DNA of 64,000 nucleotides, taken from the NCBI GenBank assembly GCA_949130485.1, contig OX422196.1, positions 7,295,054 to 7,359,053 on the forward strand. Direction: 5' to 3'. Made by a program: the position numbers and the translations under genes. Position 1 is the first letter of the stretch; the number at the start of each line of letters is the position of its first letter. This DNA is from Agelas oroides (Eukaryota > Porifera > Demospongiae > Agelasida > Agelasidae). Positions 34,601 to 57,058 of this stretch are shown piece after piece. The notes beneath the pieces were generated by a model. The model did not search any database, was not told the origin of the DNA, and worked only from the letters and a program-made list of their open reading frames with translations.

Positions 34601-35428
34601 CTGATGGCCAAAAATTGCTGTTGAAACAATGAGATGCAGCAATTAACTTGGTGATCAGCACACGTGCCAATGTATAGACATCACTCATGTCAGACCTCCT
34701 CTGACAGAGACCATAAGGCACTGTGGTTGCCATGGTTGTGTGGTTGTGTTCAGACGGCTGTCAGACAGCAGTGTGTGGTTTGGCTCATGTGGCTCTGCTG
34801 TGTACCAGTGGGTTCTGCCATGTGCTGGCACTGGGCACAGTTGAGAGCTCACACGCACACACAAGTCATCACAACACATACCCACATACAGTACACAACG
34901 TCTTTGTGGACAAGACAAAAGTCCACAATATGAGTGGTGAGGCGAAGAGGAGGAGGAAAAGGAGGAAGAGAGGGAAGAAAGAGGGGGAGGAAGGGGGAGG
35001 GATAGAGAAGGTCCCACCTGAAGTGCCTCGTGGTCCAGGTCAAAGGTGTGGTCAGATTTGGAGACCACAATCTGGACTGGGCGGGGAGCATCTTGGGACA
35101 ATACCTCTGCATACGAGGAGAGGGACATGCTGGCTGTTGCACTGTCAACGGAGTCTGCATGGGAGGTAGAGTCATCAGATATGGATACCTGCATGCGTAT
35201 ACCAGGTTTGACTGCATAGTGCAGGGCAGCTAACCGATAAGAACTTTACCATTCAGTTGTATCTCACGTTCAAAATGATTTATGGGTGGTTTTGGGCTTG
35301 CTGTAAAATTATAAAATATATTTAGAGTTCACACACACACACGCACACCAGCTCTTACCAGTAACTCCAGAAGACTCCACAGAGCTACCACTGTGCCTGA
35401 GCTCTTCCACGCCGCTGTCGGTACTCAT
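28671..35428 (-). CDS. ATL: Atlastin (ER-fusing dynamin-like GTPase)
   Basis: GTPase that fuses ER tubules. Exons (transcript order): 35359-35428, 35018-35211, 34133-34252, 33505-33651, 32022-32126, 31793-31843, 31633-31689, 31043-31135, 30625-30763, 29646-29830, 29204-29275, 28671-29102; 555 codons, all in frame. Motifs: P-loop GAFRKGKS (108-115), switch I region ERNTMG, DTQG (184-187), RDW (255-257), CFLMPHPG, middle domain from about 300, two hydrophobic hairpin segments (about 486-505 and 516-533) and [10 protein letters not shown] just after them. Human ATL1 has 558 residues, so little is missing: only the short cytosolic tail after VWEN, whose exon I could not place. Reading through the last GTGAGT donor would add 27 residues and stop. 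The exon 11 donor is GTCAGA, an unusual sequence. The N-terminus (1-80) is Ser-rich and unlike the core. Intron 9 holds a 680-bp purine tract. It is divergent from RAB4, with 216 bp between ATGs. Confidence 0.95.
29933..30612. repeat. Polypurine minisatellite (GAGGAGGAAGAAA) in atlastin intron 9
   Basis: About 680 bases of 11-12-bp GAGGAGGAAGAAA units, purine-only on the plus strand (pyrimidine-only in the atlastin transcript), with larger internal duplications (a block with GAGGGAGGAGG occurs at about 30287 and 30400). Capable of triplex formation. The Arg/Glu/Lys frames are artefacts. Confidence 0.95.
30900..30970. repeat. Short hairpin (CACTACAGCTATCATTGCTT and inverse)
   Basis: Inverted arms CCACTACAGCTAT.ATTGCTTGCA and TGCAAGCAACAATAGCTGTA around a 13-nt loop. 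A relative lies at 36805-36872 (CCACCACAGCTACC and inverse). Both are in introns. Confidence 0.75.
31891..31971. mobile_element. Foldback MITE of the TAGCCTCG family
   Basis: TAGCCTCGTTCCCAGG at the left and AAACAAGGCTA at the right, with AACTCCAGTT and AACTGGAGT inside. Flanks GGAGGCAG and GGAGGCAA fit a worn duplication. Confidence 0.75.
32302..32385. mobile_element. Foldback MITE of the TAGCCTCG family
   Basis: Nearly perfect hairpin from TAGCCTCGTTCCCAGGCC to GGCCTGGGAACGAGGCTA, with CCAGCTTCCCG and CGGGAAGCTGG inside. Flanks TCAATGAAC and TCAAGGAAC agree at 8 of 9 bases. Confidence 0.87.
32498..33328. mobile_element. 831-bp foldback with exact 9-bp target-site duplication
   Basis: TAGTCTCGTGCCCAGACACC at the left; GGTCTGGGCACGAGACTA at the right; arms of about 75 bp. 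Exact flanking 9-mers GGTGACCGG at 32489-32497 and 33329-33337. A second foldback (32652-33141) is nested inside. It lies in atlastin intron 4. Confidence 0.88.
32652..33141. mobile_element. Nested foldback inside the 831-bp element
   Basis: TAGTCTCGCGAAAAAGGGCT at the left and CCCTTTTTCGCGAGACTA at the right; CGAAAGAGCGCCCACCCCC occurs near both ends in the same orientation (about 32678 and 33070). No transposase frame is visible. Confidence 0.75.
33764..33810. mobile_element. 47-bp foldback MITE with exact 9-bp target-site duplication
   Basis: TAGTCTCGTTCCCAAGCC to GGCCTGGGAATGAGGCTT, flanked by GAATAGAGG at 33755-33763 and 33811-33819. Confidence 0.85.
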
Positions 35429-35644
35429 AATGAGTTTGCAGAAAACTGCTAACTGTAACTTGAAGCAGCAAAAAATCACGCGGGGATGATTGTGTCACGT
35501 GACTCCAGTGTTCCAGTGAGTGAGTCGTCATTGAGAATTCGAGTGTGTCAGACTTCAGCTCGGACAAGAAAAGCTTGACTGCTCCTAAACTGTGACATCA
35601 CTGACCCCAGGCACCTGTGCCACTTGCTTCATAGCCTGCAGAGG
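35429..35644. promoter_or_regulatory. Divergent promoter between atlastin and RAB4
   Basis: 216 bp between the two ATGs, no TATA box seen. It contains GTCACGTGAC (35494-35503). There is no room for separate classical promoters, so shared control is likely. Confidence 0.6.
35494..35503. promoter_or_regulatory. Palindromic E-box GTCACGTGAC
   Basis: Perfect 10-bp palindrome. It equals the USF site and the CLEAR element bound by MITF/TFEB-type factors in vertebrates, which control lysosomal and trafficking genes. The function here is inferred from the motif only. Confidence 0.5.
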
Positions 35645-39798
<4,154 letters not shown>

Positions 39799-40574
39799 CA
39801 CGACTCCACCAGATGAAATTTTACATCATAATAATAATTCTTGTAAATGTTGGACATGTTACAGATATACACTACATCTGATTAATTAGTAAGGTTCAAG
39901 ACTTTTCTTCTTTTTGTGCAGTTTTGTTGACTCGCCCAGGTGCATATTGAATGTAATTTATTGTACTTGAGTACTTTATATTTGTTATATAGTTGTTTAT
40001 GGAACAAAACATTGGGGAGAGGGGTGGAGTAGGAAATGTGCAAGACATTCTGCAAAATTTATGGGGGGAGATGGCCTGATGTGCTATCCCAATTAAGTGT
40101 ATACATGGCATAAAATTTAGTTGAAACTATAGCACTTCTTGTTTCTCAAGTTGTCTAAATTTGTAGTCTGCGCTCTTGGACTGCAGTTTTGAAATTTTGT
40201 GGCACCTTAGTGATGAGGTGTCTGATACACATTACATCGGGCATTTCGAACAGTGAAGTGTAACATAACGGGTCATATACTCCTGTTATGTACAATAATA
40301 CTTTGTGGTAACAGGTGGGTATTATTTTCCATATACTGACAGGAAGTTGTAGATTCTGTTCCATATGCCACAGGAAGTTGTAAAATGTATAAGCAACCTT
40401 GTTTACAGTGTAAACTACCTTGTATCACCTTGCATGCTAACTTTATAGTTTACAGTAACCACCCTTGTCCTTGGGCTCTGCCCTTGGGGTGATTATTGAC
40501 CACAAATCCCAGGCTACCATGCATTACCTATTCATGTTCATGCACACACAAGTTATCTGACAGTGTAACTGACA
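39799..40574. other. Gap between the convergent RAB4 and glucosylceramidase A genes
   Basis: 776 bp holding both 3' UTRs. AT-rich stretches (39825-39840, 39950-39990) could include poly(A) signals but no clean AATAAA is seen on the plus strand. CCACAGGAAGTTGTA-type sequence repeats at 40330-40385. Nothing coding. Confidence 0.6.
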
Positions 40575-42340
40575 TCAGTCACCCATATAAATGAAAGTCT
40601 GTATACTATGTGGCAGTGCTGTTATATTGGCTGCCTGTACCATTCCCTGGTACATGTCGGCCAGCTTGAATGGGACTGCCTGGTCTCCTGTATTCATCAC
40701 CACCACAACCACCTTCTGGTCAGGTGAGGGAGTGAGGAAGGCTGTGCACTCCAGAGTCGAGTTGATCACCTCGTTGGAGATTTGGCGTGACCCACGAGGA
40801 ACAAACTTGCTGCAAGTGTACAAACAGAGCAAATCCACTTAATACACTTCATAGCCACCCCCCCCCCTTTCCCTCCCTGCTCCATGGACACATAGCTACA
40901 CACCTGATATGGCCAACATAGTAGTAGAAGACTTGTGGAAACACCACCTGGTTGTCTGCATCAGCAAGGAGCATAGCATCACTGCCACACTTGATAGATC
41001 CTTCGCAATCATCTGGTCCTTTGTGGTTTGGTCCTCCAAGCATATCCAGCAACAGGTTCCAGTCGATGAACCCAACCACCCAGTTGTTTATGTCCCCTAT
41101 GATATCATGGGCATAATGCTCTCCATGAGACCACAGTGGAACTTTGGGGTCCTTCTCCCGCGCCACTGTTGCTTCTGTGGCCAGAATGGGCTTGTTGGGA
41201 AAGAGATAATGAGTAGTGTTCAGATTGTTAAACTGGTCTCCAGAGTACCAATGTACTGCTGTACCCCACACGTATTTTGCAGCATCTGGATCAGAGTAAA
41301 TTGTCTTTGCCCACTCCACTACAAGATCTTTGTTGTGGTCGTAAATCAGTATGGAAATGTTGGGATGGTCCTTACTAATTTGAGGCCCAAGGTATTGTTT
41401 AATATAGTCTCGTTCTGTCTCTGGTGTAAAATGCATTGCTTCGTAGTTTGCAGGACAATAACCAGGTTCATTTTGAACTGTGATCCCCCAAATATTGATT
41501 CCTTCCACTGCATAAGCTGTGAGAAATTTAGAGAAATACAAAGACCACGCTGCTTTGTACTCGTCTTTTAAAACACAGTTCAAGCAATCATGGGGGCAGT
41601 AAGGATTGTCATCCTGCTTCATCCAGCCTGGAGGACTCCATGGTGATGCAACAATGTTCAGAGAATCGTTCGTCCACATTTTCCTGGTCTTCATGGCTTG
41701 CAGTATGAAAGGGATAATGAGTTCCTTATCGTGGTTGATACTAAAGTGGGTCAATCCAGCATCTCCAGAAACGTTATCATAGTTGTAATTTGAGAGAGAA
41801 AAATCGCAGGAACCTATGGGTAGTCTTGCCATGTTGTACCGCAGCCCATTCTCAGAGAAATACATGTCGAGAACTTGTGACTGCAGGGTGGCATTCAGGG
41901 TGGAGAAGACATAGGAGGCAGACTCTGTAAAGGCACCACCAAACCCTATGATGGTCTGGCGCAAACCTGTCCTGTATGTGAAGGAAGGGGTGGGGGGAAG
42001 AGAAGCTCGCGTTGAAGCAAAAGTAGGCGGGGCTAGAGCTCAAAGCAGACTATACCCTGAGACTACCTAGGCCTACTGTCAGAAAAAGAAAGTACATAGG
42101 ACGCGATATAATAAATGCAATGAGTCTACTGGCCTACCTATCGATCTTCACTGTCGCACTTGAGGGAAAGTCGGCTCCAAAAGAGAAGGGAGGCTGCGGA
42201 GATAGGCGGTCAGGCGTGTTCTGCGCAGTCCTGTACCACTCTACTGCCGTCGCCCCTGCGCCCTGCCTTCCGTGTACACCAAGGGGCTGCAGCTGCAGTA
42301 GAATCAACGCACAAGCACAGAAACTTGTGAACGAGCCCAT
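40575..42340 (-). CDS. GBA: Lysosomal glucosylceramidase, copy A (GH30)
   Basis: Hydrolyses glucosylceramide to glucose and ceramide in the lysosome. Exons 42138-42340, 40904-41971 and 40575-40809; 501 residues. An N-terminal signal peptide (FCACALILLQLQPLGVHG) is followed by IIGFGGAFTESAS, the GH30 barrel with SCDFSLSNYNY, ASPWSPPGWMK, acid/base Glu236 in TVQNEPG and nucleophile Glu334 in LATEATVA. The C-terminal beta domain (VVVVVMNTGDQAVPFKL) ends QTFIYMGD. Many N-x-S/T sites fit a lysosomal glycoprotein. GBA B, upstream in the same orientation, is a near-copy, so this gene arose by tandem duplication. Differences between the copies cluster in residues about 186-255, close to the acid/base. 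The ATG at 42340 is used because the codon before it is GTG. Confidence 0.96.
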
Positions 42341-42752
42341 CACTGCACAATCGACTGACCTTGTTCTCTAGAGACAGGCCCAGCCCGCAATCCTGTCTTA
42401 CACTCGCACTAGATCTGCAGTGCGTTTATGTTGCTTCCTGTTTGCAATTAAGTTGCTATACAGGTTGATCAGGTGTTTTGGTCTTGTGATTATAGCTAAG
42501 TAGCTGTCTGTGAGTGTTGAACATGTGCAAGGATATAGTGCCCATTGTATTTCTCCTCACTATCAACACTACTTTACTGCTGAGTTAGGTGCTGCTTCCT
42601 TTTTATGGGCTGCAGTTGGAGTATGCATGTGATGCATATCATGTGAGTTCTGCCTATACTGGCAACAAGAGAGTGGGTGGAGGAGGTAGTAGGTATAGCT
42701 ATAGGAGAAAGTTGTGGGTCTTCCATCTACATACACAGTACAACGACAGCAG
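42341..42752. other. Spacer between the tandem glucosylceramidase genes
   Basis: 412 bp holding the promoter of copy A and the 3' UTR of copy B. No open frame of interest. The homology between the duplicated units stops within the last codons of the B gene (at about 42764, versus 40588 in A), so this spacer is mostly unique. Confidence 0.6.
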
Positions 42753-44501
42753 TCATGCATAAATGAAAGTCTGTATGCTATGTGGCAGTGCTGTAATATT
42801 GGCTGCCTGTACCATTCCCTGGTACATGTCGGCCAGCTTGAATGGGACTGCCTGGTCTCCTGTATTCATCACCACCACGACCACCTTCTGGTCAGGTGAG
42901 GGAGTGAGGAAGGCTGTGCACTCCAGAGTCGAGTTGATCACCTCGTTGGAGATTTGGTGTGACCCACGAGGAACAAACTTGCTGCAAGTGTACAAACAGA
43001 TTGATCCATTAATATACCACAGAGTCATACCCTAAACAGCCCCCTTCACATGTACACACCTGATATGGCCAACATAGTAGTAGAAGACTTGTGGAAACAC
43101 CACCTGGTTGTCTGCATCAGCAAGGAGCATAGCATCACTGCCACACTTGATAAGCCCTTCGCACTTGTCTGGCCCAGCATGGTTTGGTCCTCCAAGCATA
43201 TCCAGCAACAGGTTCCAGTCGATGAACCCAACCACCCAGTTGTTCATGTCCCCTATGATATCATGGGCATAATGCTCTCCATGAGACCACAGTGGAGCTT
43301 TGGGGTCCTTCTCCCGCGCCACTGTTGCTTCTGTGGCCAGGATGGGCTTGTTGGGGAAGAGATAATGAGTAGTGTTCAGATTGTTAAACTGGTCTCCAGA
43401 GTACCAATGTACTGCTGTACCCCACACATATTTTGCAGCATCTGGATCAGAGTAAATTGTCTTTGCCCACTCCACTACATGATCTTTGTTGTGGTCGTAA
43501 ATCAGTATGGAAACGTTGGGATGGTCCTTACTAATTTGAGGCCCAAGATATTGTTTAATATAGTCTTGTTCTGTCTCTGGTGTAAAATGCATCCCTTCAT
43601 AAAGCAGGGGGCAGGCACCTGGTTCATTTTGAACTGTGATTCCCCAAATATTGATTCCTTCCGCTGTATAAGCCATGAGAAATTTAGAGAAATACAAAGA
43701 CCATGCTGCTTTGTAATCATCTTTGAGATCACAGAGTAAGCAATCAAGGGGGCAGTAGGGATTGTCATTCTTTTTCATCCAGCCTGGAGGACTCCATGGT
43801 GATGCAACAATGTTCAGAGAATCATTCGTCCACATTTTCCTGGTCTTCATGGCTTGCAGTATAAAAGGGATAATGAGTTCCTTATCGTGGTTGATACTAA
43901 AGTGGGTCAATCCAGCATCTCCAGAAACGTTATCGTAGTTGTAATTTGAGAGAGAAAAATCGCAGGAACCTATGGGTAGTCTTGCCATGTTGTACCGCAG
44001 CCCATTCTCAGAGAAATACATGTCGAGAACTTGTGACTGCAGGGTGGCATTCAGGGTGGAGAAGACATAGGAGGCAGACTCTGTAAAGGCACCACCAAAC
44101 CCTATGATGGTCTGGCGCAAACCTGTCCTGTATGTGAAGGAAGGGGTGGGGGGAAGAGAAGCTCGCGTTGAAGCAAAAGTAGGCGGGGCTAGAGCTCAAA
44201 GCAGACTATACCCTGAGACTACTAGGCCTACTGTCAGGAAAAAAAAGTACATAGGACGCGATATAATAAATGCAATGAGTCTACTGGCCTACCTATCGAT
44301 CTTCACTGTCGCATTTGAGGGAAAGTCGGCTCCAAAAGAGAAGGGTGGCTGCGGAGATAGGCGGTCAGGCGTGTTCTGCGCAGTCCTGTACCACTCTACT
44401 GCCGTCGCCCCTGCACCCGGCCTTCCGTGTACACCAAGCTGCAGCTGCAGAGCCTGCAGTAGAATCAACGCACAAGCACAGAAACTCACGAACGACCCCA
44501 T
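42753..44501 (-). CDS. GBA: Lysosomal glucosylceramidase, copy B (GH30)
   Basis: Same structure as copy A: exons 44293-44501, 43060-44127 and 42753-42981; 501 residues. Exon 2 has exactly the same length (1068 nt). Catalytic residues Glu238 (TVQNEPG) and Glu336 (LATEATVA) are intact. Exon 1 carries a small insertion in the signal peptide (LLQALQLQLG) and the protein ends QTFIYA instead of QTFIYMGD because the duplication boundary falls inside the last codons. The first 115 or so residues of exon 2, intron 1 and exon 1 are almost identical to copy A; changes concentrate around the CPLDCLLCDLKDD and GACPLLYEG stretches. Only 75 bp separate its ATG from that of AKR1 on the other strand. Confidence 0.96.
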
Positions 44502-44576
44502 CACAAATCGACCTGTATGCAGTGGGGCGGAGCTCGTAAATATTTCGGTCTGGGAATTGGAACGAGAGACTTGAAG
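44502..44576. promoter_or_regulatory. 75-bp divergent promoter between GBA copy B and AKR1
   Basis: The start codons are 75 bp apart, so 5' UTRs and promoter elements must overlap or sit inside one another's transcripts. A GGGGCGGAGC box (about 44524-44533) resembles an Sp1 site. Confidence 0.55.
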
Positions 44577-46064
44577 ATGGCTCAAACCATCAACTCTGAG
44601 AAGCAGTTGAACGACGAAAACAGGATACCTGTGCTGGGTCTTGGGACTTGGCGCGATTCGGGGAAGGCAGTGTTGTTTGCTCTCAAGCATGGACTTAGGC
44701 TCATCGACACGGCTGCTCTTTACGGGTGAGCCTCGGCATGCTGGGAGCATTATGTAGCTATTCCGTATGCATAACCATGCATGCTCATCTTTATTCAGGA
44801 ATGAAGAAGAGATTGGTAGATCCATAAAGAACTCTGGTGTCCCAAGAGAAGACATCTTTGTTGTTACAAAGGTATGAGAGTTGCCTTGTTTGCCCCTCCC
44901 CCCCCTTCTTTTTGTGATGGATCTGGCTTGTATATGACTACCCAGGCCTTCACAATAGTTTTTTTCACTGCAGGGAAGGCAGGTAAAAATGTGTCAGGTG
45001 AAGTACATGTGACAATAGTAGATTTATCCTCCATGCAGCTATGGAACACAGATCATGGAAAGCAGAAAGCTGTGCAGGCATTAAACGACAGCCTGAAAAG
45101 GTCTGTAGATTTGTACAAAAACTCTGTTATTTTCTCTTGTATGCATGTTTACTCTCTGCTGCAGGCTTGAGTTGGATTATGTTGACCTCTACCTGATGCA
45201 TTCTGCAATGGGTGGGAAGACAGTGGAGACATGGGACGCCATGATTGAGCTCAAGGAGAAAGGACTCATCAAGTACACTCAGTAGTGTACAAAGATGGGA
45301 TACCCATATAAGGTAATCACGCATACAAATCATGTGTCTTCATGCAGGTCTATTGGAGTGGCTAATTTCAATGCTCACCATCTCAGGGAACTTAAAGGAG
45401 CTCGACCAAACTACCTCCCAGCTGGTTAGTATAATATCAGCTTCATGGTATTCAACTGCTACCTGCAATTGACCAATCAGATTGCAGTATTTCATTTAGC
45501 TATAATATAATAACAGTCATGCTATGTTGTCATGGTAATTAAGAACGCTCAGATGCTTCTCTCAGTAAACCAGATAGAGATCCATCCCTTTCTGGCTTGG
45601 GATGCGTGTGTATCCATGTGCCAGGAGGAAGGCATTACTGTGATGGCCTATTCTCCACTTGCACAAGCGTTGAAAATCAGGGACCCAACACTCACTGGAA
45701 TTGCATCAAAGTGAGTGGGATCTGATGTGCATTGTCAACCTGTATCATACATGACAATCAAGGTTTGGTAATTCTCCAGGTATAAGAAGACTCCAGCTCA
45801 GATAATGATAAGATGGAGCCTGCAGCAAGGGTTTGTGTGCATACCAAAAACCAGCAAGGAACAGAGAATAGTTGAAAATACAGATGTCTTTGATTTCCAC
45901 ATCACTAAAGAAGACATGCAAACACTGGTAAATCTAATGTACATTGAGTAGATATATTTTTTGCTGGTGTCTCATTTTCTATGAATTTTCCCCTGTAGAC
46001 AGGATTGGACGAACACTTCATCACAGATTGGCCAATAGCAATGACTCATCCTTGGGAACCCTAG
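44577..46064 (+). CDS. Aldo-keto reductase 1
   Basis: NADPH-dependent carbonyl reductase of the AKR superfamily, cytosolic. Exons 44577-44725, 44799-44871, 45039-45100, 45165-45272, 45348-45424, 45566-45710, 45780-45927 and 45999-46064; 275 residues. The catalytic tetrad is complete: Asp44, Tyr49 (LIDTAALYG), Lys74 (VVTKLW), His107 (LYLMHSA). Cofactor-binding IPKTSKEQRIVEN is near the C-terminus. At 275 residues, with a C-terminal end at THPWEP, it is of the short prostaglandin-F-synthase/glyoxal-reductase (AKR5-like) type and lacks a long loop C. The exon 3 donor is GTCTGT, weak. The substrate cannot be told. It is paired with AKR2 downstream: exons 2 to 7 of both genes have identical lengths. 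Confidence 0.95.
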
Positions 46065-46252
46065 AAAAAGTGTTGTTGTTTTTTAGTATGCATGACTAGA
46101 GGTATTCCCGAAGTGCAGTATAGTGTATAGTAATTCCATGAAGGAACCTCACCAGTTACTGCTTGCATTTGGATTCTGCATGGCCCCGGTGATAGTCGAG
46201 TCACCCTCTCCCCGCCCATCTATAAATATGTGCTCTTGCATATTAAAGCTAA

Positions 46253-46347
46253 TACTTGAAGGCAATGTGGCTGGATATTGCACGAGTGTGCGGTCGTATT
46301 TTCAGGGAAATACAGCAACGAGTACAATATCCAGCCATATTGCCTTC
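46253..46347. mobile_element. Small hairpin element
   Basis: Arms AGGCAATGTGGCTGGATATT and AATATCCAGCCATATTGCCT around about 50 bp, downstream of AKR1. Confidence 0.75.
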
Positions 46348-46387
46348 TCACCCATCGTAACACCTAGAAGATAGACAGCTACTGCGC

Positions 46388-46786
46388 ATGCGCGGTACAG
46401 AGGTCGTTGCTGCGTGCGTATTTAATAAGCTTCAGGCTGCTGGCCTGTTTCTAGCTTTGGACGGCACCAGCACGCGTACCGATCCCTGTACCAGTGGAAG
46501 AAAGTACCATAAGTCAGTAGATAATGCCGTCTTCATCCGTAATGAAAGCTTATTCGTTGTTTCAGCGGCGGCTACGAGTGCATTCCAATTAGAGCACACG
46601 CCGCGGTTGCGCAGCCTATACCCTGCTGACTATGAAATGAAATACGGACTATCGAATATGGGAAAATATTTGTCATGTAGGTCTATGGGAAATACTATGG
46701 GCGCGTATACTAAGTATATAACTAGAAAATGTAGAACATTGTGGGGCGAGCCTGAGCTAGCAGCTAACACTGAGCACCGCCGGTGA
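46388..46786 (+). other. Unrecognised open frame of 132 codons
   Basis: Starts at the ATG inside a TGCGCATGCGC motif and ends at a TGA. The composition (mixed, with Ser, Thr, Tyr, Arg) is not repeat-driven, but I recognise no domain, see no splice partners and no homology to neighbours. It may be chance, a fragment of a mobile element or a lineage-specific exon. Confidence 0.2.
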
Positions 46787-46957
46787 TTGTCATGATGAAT
46801 AGACTAAGCTTCACGCTGAAATGATGAGCTGAATCGCTAGCGTTTATGAGTGTCGTTTATGCACGACCCTTACCTCAACCCGGCGTGTATAATTTTGTAC
46901 GGTCTGCGAGCAGCCTGCCGTTGATGGTCGGTCCGTAGCTCCTGTGACAAACAAGAA

Positions 46958-47852
46958 GCATAGATACTATACACTTCCGTGGATGTGAAACGTTTCCGCC
47001 CACTATGAGAATGTGTGATACAATCATTGCAGCGGTAGTAAAACGGAGAGTAAACGGATTTCCGTGTCATTTTACCTCAGTTGAGCGGTGTGGCAGCAGC
47101 TGGAACAGAGAATAGAATGGACAAGGTACATACTCTACAGCTAGAAGGTTACAGGAAGTTTCATTTCATGCTGATTCGTGCTCATGCTGCTCCGTGTGGA
47201 GAATGCAGCTACTATGTAGACGCGACACGGTAATATCATACGCGAATCATGCGAGTTTTCACCCTGTTTTTTAACTTGTACACGACACTTTCAATGGAAC
47301 ACTTATACTTTTTCCCAGTGTACGTTCTAGTACAGTACACAGTTGTAACAGTCACTTGGTCTATAGACAGCTACGTCCGGAGATAATTTGTCACAAAGTA
47401 AGTATCCTGAAATTTTGATCTTTCCTGATTCTTGGGAAAACAAAAAGTGTCACAGCATTATCAGTACTTTATCCCAGTAGACGGACCTACATTACATTTG
47501 TATCAAGCCAACATCTGGTTCGAAGCAAAACATCTCCAGAGATAATCAGTCACACAAAGATGTAGTACAGTGCTCCAACGGATGCGAGGGTGAATACGTT
47601 GAGTTAGAAGCGAACTGTAGACTTCCTGTAACCTTGAATCTGTAGAGTATGTACTTAGTGATCCTCTGAAATAGTATGTAGACCGCTATCACAGCGCTCG
47701 CGTGTCCCAAGACTGAAAGAGTGTCGCGCATACACGACAATTTTGGCCGCTCTGCCACGGTCTGGCGCTGCAGCGACTGTATCATTAAATCTCCGTAAAC
47801 TATCCGTAAACGCATGTCGTTTCACATCCACGGAAGTGTATAGTATCTATGC
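46958..47852. mobile_element. 0.9-kb foldback element upstream of AKR2
   Basis: The arm starting GCATAGATACTATACACTTC (46958) is exactly inverted at 47818-47852. Further in, AGAAGGTTACAGGAAGT (about 47141) is inverted at about 47615. The centre has two related direct copies of a GGAGATAATTTGTCACA-type sequence. No protein frame. Confidence 0.8.
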
Positions 47853-47976
47853 AAGAAGTAAGCGGGTGCCGTGCGTGCACTGGCTTGAGCCGTCTTCGCT
47901 ACGGTTGCCAACGCTGCACTCTGGCAGTAGCCCAGCATTGTCCTTCACCTATTGAGGCTACCTACTAAGTGCATGA

Positions 47977-57007
<9,031 letters not shown>

Positions 57008-57058
57008 TCCAGATACAATGTCTATACATACGTGACTGTGTACACAGGTTGAGATAGG

